DNA from: Cytidiella melzeri
Taxonomy: Eukaryota > Basidiomycota > Agaricomycetes > Polyporales > Irpicaceae
NCBI GenBank assembly: GCA_022592445.1
Contig: JABYQR010000496.1
Coordinates: 1 to 26,602 of the forward strand
Length of the DNA: 26,602 nucleotides
Direction of reading: 5' to 3'
Below the pieces are notes generated by a model, which was given only the letters and a program-made list of their open reading frames with translations, was not told where the DNA came from and made no database searches. Below are positions 21,302 through 26,602 of this stretch, piece by piece. Position 1 is the first letter of the stretch. Each line of letters opens with the position of its first letter. The translations under genes and the position numbers were made by a program.

Positions 21302-21309
21302 TATATATA
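21302..21309 (+). promoter_or_regulatory. TATA box of the solo LTR
   Basis: TATATATA, palindromic, so it does not itself show direction. The GTGAGT donor-like site 65 nt downstream and the homologous layout of the LTR at 14463-15460 favour plus. Confidence 0.55.
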
Positions 21310-21345
21310 GTACCCCTTACCCTCCCTGGTTCTGCATCTTGACCT

Positions 21346-21427
21346 CTTCGTCATTTGCACTGCCAGGTGAGTTACTCAATGTAACCTAGTATTAGTCTGA
21401 TATTAACTTCGTCATTTGCACTGCCAG
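21346..21427 (+). repeat. 21-bp direct repeat bracketing an intron-like leader segment
   Basis: Identical 21-nt copies, CTTCGTCATTTG..CTGCCAG, lie at 21346-21366 and 21407-21427. The first is followed by GTGAGT, and the second ends a 61-nt GT..AG segment (21367-21427). ATTAAC, branch-site-like, spans the start of copy 2. Identity stops exactly at the putative splice sites. Copy 1 starts 44 nt from the first T of the TATA box. Confidence 0.88.
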
Positions 21428-23317
21428 TATCCGGCCTCTGTGCCTGCTTGCCTGCTTATCATCAACTTTGACCTCGTTGTCGTCGTTGAAGATCTACTTC
21501 CACTCCCCCTTCCTCTCCTCTTCACCCTTGTGTAGGGTTTATCAGCATAGCAGCAGTCGCTCCGCGACATGTATTCTTTGAATCTTGTGAACGCTTCATC
21601 TTTGTGCTTGAGATAATAGAGCATCCCATGACTAGAAGCATCATCAAGACAAGTCATACCGTATTTGTAACCATCAATAGAAGTTGTAGAATATTCAATG
21701 AGATCGGAATGAGTTAATTCAAGGACTTCTGTAGCTCTCGACATAGATGGTGGAAATGGTTGTCTCTTTCCTTTTCCAACTTGACATCCGTGACAAGGAG
21801 AAATTGTCGATGGAATAGGAATCTTTTCTTTTAATCCCTTTGTTCCTTTGTGAAGATTTTCGACAATCTTATTCCCTGGGTGTCCTAGTCGATTATGCCA
21901 CAACGTATAATCATTACGACTAACTTTATTAATTGAGTCTATCTTCCTGACTAGACGTCCTTTAATCCAATAAAGTCCGGCATGATCAGGTTGACCATTT
22001 ATAATCTCTTTTCCTTCATTATAAATTGTCCATCCTCTCGATGTAACACTGCTGGTGCATCCTTGTTGCAGTGCTCTAGAAGGAGAAAAGAATCTTGTAG
22101 TCGCATCTGGTATATAGAGGCCATCGTTCAAAGTTGTGCAATGTATTTTATCTTTCACAAGGACCGTGTCAAGTACAACCGTTCCTTTTCCCAATATTTT
22201 GACAGTCATATCTTTATTTGCTACAGAGCATGTACCTGCTACCGTTGCTGGTTGATACGAGATAAAGTCGTCAATTTCATTGGTAATGTGACTAGTAGCA
22301 CCACTGTCGATGAGCCATTCAACGCTTTCAGTCTCACACGTGGAATACAGAGAAACGTTGATGATTTCATTATTGTGCTCGAAGACAGGTTTGGTATCTA
22401 CTTGAAGATTATTTACAGTCGCTTTGTCTTTGCCTTTGCCTTTGGACTTCTTTCGTTGTCCTCCTTTCTTTCCTTTATTCTCCTTGTTACCCTGCTTGTT
22501 GTTGGTAGAAGATCCTTGCTGATTATTTCCATTACCGCGAGACTTGTTCTGGTTAGGTTTCCCTTTATCCCAGTGCTGACTCGTAGTATGGTTAGAAAGC
22601 CCACACTTCTTGCATTTTTCCTTCGGTAAACGCGTGGTCTGCGTAATCCGATTCGCATTTTCACTGTTTGAACCCTTTCGACGTAACTCTTCCGCAAGTA
22701 TCTTGGGGATGAGCGTGTCAAACTTAATTTCTTCAGGTTTTGCAACAGTGCCAATGTATGCAGAAATGGCGGTTTCATATGACGTTGGTAAAGCCCACAA
22801 AAGAATATGAACTTTAATTTGATCATCAAGGTCTAACCCAGCAACTTTGGTATCTCCAATCTTAGTACGGAAGCCTTGAAATTGTACGTTCATATCCTTA
22901 GACTCATCAAAAGTTGAGCTAAGTAGGTTTCTGAACGCAACAGAGCTTGCTAAGACTGATGTCTTCTCAAAATCTGTTTTCAATTTCTTCCACACTTCGG
23001 AGGCCAAATCCTCTCCTTCAAGATAGGATTGCAAAGTAATGTCAAGGTAAATATTGAAATAAGCTAAAGTGCGTTGGTTCCGAATTTCCCAATCCTTAAG
23101 TTCCTTCTTTCATCAGAAGTGTCAGGAGGTGCAGTAGTCGTACCAGAACCTGAACTGGTAGCTGCTGCAGGTAAGGTAGGTTTCTTTTCGGTTCCATTCA
23201 CGATTAACCAAGTGTTTGAATATCTGAACAATCCAATCATAGCGGTGGACCATTTCTTGTAGTTTGAACCGTCAAAGACGATCATTTGACTACCGCTAAT
23301 CTTTCCTGGTTCAGCCA

Positions 23318-23887
23318 TTATAACCAAAAGCAATTAAGGATCAAGTCGTAGTACGGAATGTACACTTCAGAGATATGAGGTACTACAGGTGCAATTACAG
23401 GTGATGACGTCTGTTTAGAAGTTTCTTCTAGAAGATCTTCGACTTCGGTGTTTTCTCCGGAATCTGAGTTTTTATCTAGAGATTGACTGGATGTGTCACC
23501 AATGTAAGTTGTGCCTGTGATGATCTCTGATGGTTCCTGATCTATTACTACTTCTGGTTCGTTGTTCTGTGGTTCTGATTCTCGACGATTTGCTAAGTCT
23601 TGAAAGTATGCAGTGACTAAAGCAGGTACGTCAAGATGCGGTACAGATCCTATGTAACCTCCAATGAGTTCTTTCTGATGTTCAAAAGGTTCAAGATACC
23701 GGTCCTGTGTTACCAATGCAATAATTCTATAAACTTCGTTTAAATCTGCTTCAAACGAATATCTATAGCGGTTAGGGCACGGTTGTGTTTCACAGGGTCT
23801 TGCAACACTGTCGACGTCACAAAAGTTCTCTGAGTCAAAGAGGTGCAATTCAGAATTCGTACACGCTAATGAAGCCAGAGTACAACG
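23318..23887 (-). other. 189-codon open frame without any methionine, abutting gag
   Basis: Open from 23887 to the TAA at 23320-23318. It has no Met codon, so it is not a complete gene. The first half has mixed composition (RYRYSFEADLNEVYRIIALV; YLEPFEHQKELIGGYIG); the second half is acidic and Ser/Thr-rich (GENTEVEDLLEETSKQ). The composition looks protein-like, but I do not recognise it. Its stop and the gag start overlap as TAATG. It may be a downstream exon of an unseen gene cut by the copia insertion, a 5' part of an unusual element, or chance. Confidence 0.4.
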
Positions 23888-24163
23888 TTACAAACTATGT
23901 AAAGAAAAGTCATAAAAGTTCGTCAGAATGCGCTACGTTATGGTCGTGACTCAATGCAGAACAAGAGAGAGATAGAGAAAATATACAAGTACACTACGGA
24001 CTACGCTAATGAAAATGACCGTTTGTAAAAGTATAAAGGTACACATTGCGATATTTTATAGTATACATGCGCGGTATAGTTCGATTTGCAGAGAGTCCGT
24101 TCAAAGAGAAGACAATCCAGGCTCTAAAGAAGGCTCGAGCGCAGCGGGCTCATTTTACCTCCT

Positions 24164-25497
24164 TCATTTTACCTTTGAATTCTTCCTCCCTATGAAAATG
24201 CTCATCCATCCTCTTCTTCTCCATACGTCTCTGGTCAGCCAGACCAGCTGGTGATCGCTAAGATGATCGCGACCATTGAAGACCTCCATCGCTGTGTGAA
24301 AGTCGCAACTGAGATGAAGTAGGTGTTCCAATGTTATCACAGTCCGGCGACTGTCCCCTCTTGAGTTGAGGTAGATGCGGGCACAGGCTGTGATTCCTTG
24401 ATCCGCTGGACTTGCAAATTCCTCCAACTCCTCAACCATCTCCGATAGTGCTCGCATTTGTTTCCCATGCTTACAACCATTGTTCAACGAGTCCCCTAGA
24501 GCGTAAGACCAGCTCATTGGGCGTATAGTTGGGTGGTTGACGTGTTGCATAGCGAGGATGGAACAAACTTGCTCCGGCCTGAAAACCTCCCCCTTTGGTC
24601 CATCCACGCCGTAAACCATACCACACGGATAGACGGGCGAAGCCGGCCTAGTGTCTGTACGATCAACGTGGACCCAGTCGTCGAATGAAAAGGTGGGAAT
24701 GACTGGTTGGGGAGCGTATACCGTTGGCCATGAATCTTCAACCTGTCCCTCCTCCTGAGTAGTGGAGGACGGAACCGGAGTAGGCTCAGCAGCAGAAGCG
24801 GCCTGGACTACTGGTTCTGAAGAATCATGAGAAACTGGTGAACTGATATTTAAACCGTTCATACCATCAACGATATCCGGAATGACCGGTGTAGGCGGAT
24901 TGACCATTGTAGAAGAAGTCTGTGGAGATGCAAAATTATTTAATGCTGGGCAACCATGTCCCAAAGTGATAATCCTGCACTCACAAAAGGCGGTGGCATT
25001 GGAGTAGGATGACAATGGGGATGAGGGTGCGACGGCGACGCAGATCGGTGAGGAGGTGCAGCATTAACCCTGGAAGAACTTTGGGTTTGATGTGCCCTTA
25101 TTTCCGCACTGACGTTGCGAGGCCTTCGTCTGTATAAATCCAATTCCGCCTCACGATTAGCTTCATCGATGATACGATTGACCTCTCGGAGGTGCCTTTG
25201 CCTGTCACTCTGCCTGAACCTGTCCCAGCCGTGACGACCGAGAAGGCTATACTCCATTGATTCCATGCGCCGAACTCCGTCCCTGTCAACGTAGTTGACA
25301 TTGATCCTAGCATCCTGAGCGTCGGTCTGACTCATACGGATAGAGATGGGAGTTGCTGAACTCCTTATCTCCATAACAATGGGGTGACCCATACGGTCAA
25401 ACCGAGTGTAGTCATGAACGCGGTAGGGATCATTGGGAGAATGGGGAGCGAAGCGGGCATTGACGCGACGGGAAGTGCGGCGAGAGTTGTTCGGCAT
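24164..25497 (-). CDS. Two-exon gene of unknown function
   Basis: Exon 1 is 25497-24985, the intron is 24984-24920 (GTGAGT..CACAG, 65 nt, phase 0), and exon 2 is 24919-24164; 422 residues. The N-terminus is basic and Arg-rich (MPNNSRRTSRRVNARF). A segment YTRFDRMGHPIVMEIRSS and an Arg/Glu-rich, probably helical stretch (about residues 85-130) follow. The middle is Ser/Pro/His-rich and probably disordered. The C-terminal ~170 residues, with FSFDDWVHVDRTD, IRPMSWSYALGDSLNNG, a Glu-rich helix and HQLVWLTRDVW, look folded. I do not recognise a family. It sits between two retroelements and could itself be transposon-derived. The ATG chosen is the first in frame; the divergent plus-strand copia leader begins a few hundred nt away. 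Confidence 0.6.
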
Positions 25498-25831
25498 CTT
25501 CAAAAATATAATGGTCTGGAAGAAAGAATCGAAAGTATAAGATTTATGTCGTCGTATTCAATCCACAACACTTTCCTTAAGAAAGTCCTGGGGATTGCTA
25601 ATGGAAAAGTTGAATGTGAGTAAAAGTTTTCCACAAGTGATTCAAGACGAGTATGACCACTTGCAACTTCGACTTCTACCAGTCGGTTAATGGTTTTCAG
25701 CTCCGGCTCACGGACTCTTAGTTACCGGGTTTCCTTTTGTATTCCGTATATGGTCGCTTTATTGTTCTTTCATCACGCGGACACATCTGTATCACAGATA
25801 TTCCTTTTTGGGTCGCCTGAGGGCTCTGTCT

Positions 25832-25837
25832 TATATA
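25832..25837 (+). promoter_or_regulatory. TATA box of the second copia element
   Basis: TATATA lies 31 nt before the point (25863) where the duplicated leader sequence begins, the usual distance to a transcription start. Confidence 0.6.
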
Positions 25838-25862
25838 CCTTCGCCCCCGCTCCTGACACTCC

Positions 25863-26047
25863 ATCGTGCTCTTTCTCTTTCGCACCTGGAGTGAGTATTC
25901 TTCGTTGTCCCTCACATATGCAATATGCTCACAGCCTGTACCTGTAGTTAACTCGCTTCGCTCGTGTGTCTTAGGTACAGTCATTATGCAATCGTGCTCT
26001 TTCTCTTTCGCACCTGGATTAACTCGCTTCGCTCGTGTGTCTTAGGT
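25863..26047 (+). repeat. Unspliced and apparently spliced copies of a leader in tandem
   Basis: Block A (28 nt, ATCGTGCTC..CACCTGGA) lies at 25863-25890. A 57-nt segment GTGAGT..CTGTAG (25891-25947) follows, then block B (29 nt, TTAACTCGC..CTTAGGT) at 25948-25976. After a 14-nt spacer, A and B recur joined without the 57 nt (25991-26018 and 26019-26047). Both copies of each block are identical. The 57-nt segment has intron ends and CTCAC branch-like motifs. Confidence 0.9.
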
Positions 26048-26125
26048 CCTTACGACGGCAAGTGGGATTACGACTGCGCATCCATCCCTGCCTCTAGACG
26101 TGTTGAATACATTCAACCGGCTTTA

Positions 26126-26140
26126 GGTTATGAGCCCCGC
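26126..26140 (+). promoter_or_regulatory. Primer-binding site for half initiator-tRNA-Met
   Basis: GGTTATGAGCCCCGC is complementary to the anticodon stem-loop of eukaryotic initiator tRNA-Met (GGGCTCATAACC type). Drosophila copia uses such a 5' half-tRNA primer. It places the LTR end at about 26125 and supports a copia assignment for the downstream gag. Confidence 0.6.
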
Positions 26141-26255
26141 CTGACTCTAATCCACACTCGTCGTTCACCTTATCGCGCCCATCTGCGCTTCGCTCCGATC
26201 AACGTCGACACACGACTCCAGGTCTTCACATCCATATCCTTAACGTCCTATCATC

Positions 26256-26602
26256 ATGTCGAGCACCACACCTCCCACAGGTGGTTCGGCATCGTCTGGC
26301 CCTGCTGGGTCCACTCCTGCCTCTGCAGGTCCCTCTGCCGCTGGTTCGTCGTTCGTCAAGAACACTTCCAGCAACTCCTCGTTCATCAAACTCAACTCGC
26401 TGCCTAAGCTGACTGGTGCCAACAACTGGAAGGAATGGAACATGCTGTTCATCCAGTTCCTCAAGACGCAAGCCGCGTCTGGCATGGTCGACCCTTCTCT
26501 GGTCAAGCCCGCGTCCACCGACACCGACTACGACGACTGGTGCAAGGCCAACGCCAACGTCACTCTGGTTCTCCTCGCAACCGTCGACAGCTCTCTCCAC
26601 CA
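26256..26602 (+). CDS. Copia gag, N-terminal part (second element, runs off right edge)
   Basis: The ATG at 26256 opens a frame that is uninterrupted to the window end (115 residues). After a Ser/Thr/Gly/Pro-rich start come LPKLTGANNWKEWNMLFIQF and a helical segment ending LVLLATVDSSLHH. This is the usual opening of fungal and plant copia gag proteins, which form the particle around the element RNA. It is on the opposite strand to the first copia element and belongs to a different lineage, since the gag sequences differ. No lesion is visible in this part. Protease and pol would lie beyond the edge. Confidence 0.75.
   Translation, partial: MSSTTPPTGGSASSGPAGSTPASAGPSAAGSSFVKNTSSNSSFIKLNSLPKLTGANNWKEWNMLFIQFLKTQAASGMVDPSLVKPASTDTDYDDWCKANANVTLVLLATVDSSLH

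Larger units (their letters stand above)
20744..21569 (+). mobile_element. Solo LTR (826 nt, probably gypsy-type) inserted in the copia integrase
   Basis: Flanked by perfect 5-bp duplications TGTAT (20739-20743 and 21570-21574). Removing one copy plus the LTR rejoins the integrase codons (FKEY to KSWAKNQ) in frame. The LTR begins TGACATGGATAGTCC and ends GCTCCGCGACA. Its start resembles that of the LTR at 14463-15460. TATATATA at 21302-21309 and the splice-like signals after it favour plus orientation. The upstream half contains AGGGATTCCCC repeats and an 8-nt tandem array; no genes are present. Confidence 0.9.
18026..23318 (-). pseudogene. Copia gag-pol polyprotein, disabled
   Basis: The ATG is at 23318-23316 and the final TAA at 18028-18026. 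Domains in order: gag (WSTAMIGLFRYSNTW, later LPTSYETAISAYIG), zinc knuckle CKKCGLSNHTTSQHW, protease WLIDSGATSHIT, integrase zinc site (HNRLGHPG..CHGCQVGKG), integrase core (THSDL; CDAGTEF after the insertion; PQQNGRAERW), reverse transcriptase, RNase H (YSDADWAENKD; DNHGAIYFTKNP). Lesions: one base lost near 23101-23111; the solo LTR with its duplication (831 nt, a multiple of three) in the integrase; one base lost near 18366-18373; and the reverse transcriptase YVDD motif reads YVDN (Asn codon 18987-18985). Allowing for these, the frames are collinear. An autonomous role is excluded. Confidence 0.92.
17477..23320 (-). mobile_element. Ty1/copia retrotransposon, 5' LTR missing, interrupted by a solo LTR
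   Basis: Order on the minus strand: gag, zinc knuckle, protease, integrase, reverse transcriptase, RNase H, polypurine tract, 3' LTR. Integrase before reverse transcriptase defines the copia superfamily. No sequence like the 3' LTR is found upstream of gag within the window, so the 5' LTR is absent or very different. A solo LTR (20744-21569) splits the integrase. The coding part is listed separately. Confidence 0.9.
25498..26125 (+). mobile_element. Promoter and R-U5 leader, probably the 5' LTR, of a second copia element
   Basis: The region ends at a primer-binding site and precedes a copia gag. It holds a TATATA box (25832-25837) and the leader repeats listed separately. Only one LTR of this element is in the window, so its left end cannot be fixed; it should lie between about 25500 and 25800. 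The divergent gene at 24164-25497 starts at the left edge of this stretch. Confidence 0.55.

Noticed and set aside
25863..26047. CRISPR-like or simple tandem duplication reading of the A/B blocks
   Set aside because: Only two copies, and the difference between them is exactly a GT..AG segment, which simple duplication does not explain.

Overview
The window reads as nuclear DNA of a basidiomycete fungus, most likely an Agaricomycete. The basis is many short spliceosomal introns (50-90 nt), a FunK1-type kinase, a multi-module Kre9/KNH cell-wall-type protein, a six-exon eL37 ribosomal protein gene and a dense pile of transposons. No species was inferred.

Left third (1-8900), the host-gene part: a glutathione S-transferase 5' end on the minus strand running off the left edge; a seven-exon secreted Kre9/KNH-like protein built from five repeated modules; a four-exon FunK1 kinase; an intron-containing tRNA-Pro(AGG); and RPL37 (eL37) on the minus strand, whose reading frame is split over six exons including a 7-nt microexon.

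Middle (9800-18000), a transposon nest. A copia-type solo LTR (9816-15777, target duplication CACTA) was hit by a Tc1-like element (9964-14402, TA duplication). That element was hit in turn by a second TA-duplicating DDE element (10208-13044). A separate LTR (14463-15460) lies in the right part of the same solo LTR. Both transposase genes are broken by nonsense or frameshift changes.

Right third (17477-26602): a degenerate Ty1/copia element on the minus strand (3' LTR, gag-pol with two frameshifts and an altered reverse transcriptase motif) is interrupted in its integrase by a solo LTR (20744-21569, target duplication TGTAT). Beyond it lie an open frame without methionine abutting gag, a two-exon gene of unknown function, and the 5' leader and gag of a second, plus-strand copia element that leaves the window.

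The most unusual signal is in the LTR leaders. In two related LTRs the sequence between the expected transcription start and a 5' splice site is repeated exactly at the 3' end of the following intron-like segment. In the second copia leader, an unspliced exon-intron-exon unit is followed by its apparent spliced copy. All three look like products of reverse transcription of a spliced leader, and they suggest how an LTR could keep a leader intron although its RNA is spliced. The mechanism is inference; the repeats and splice signals are read directly.
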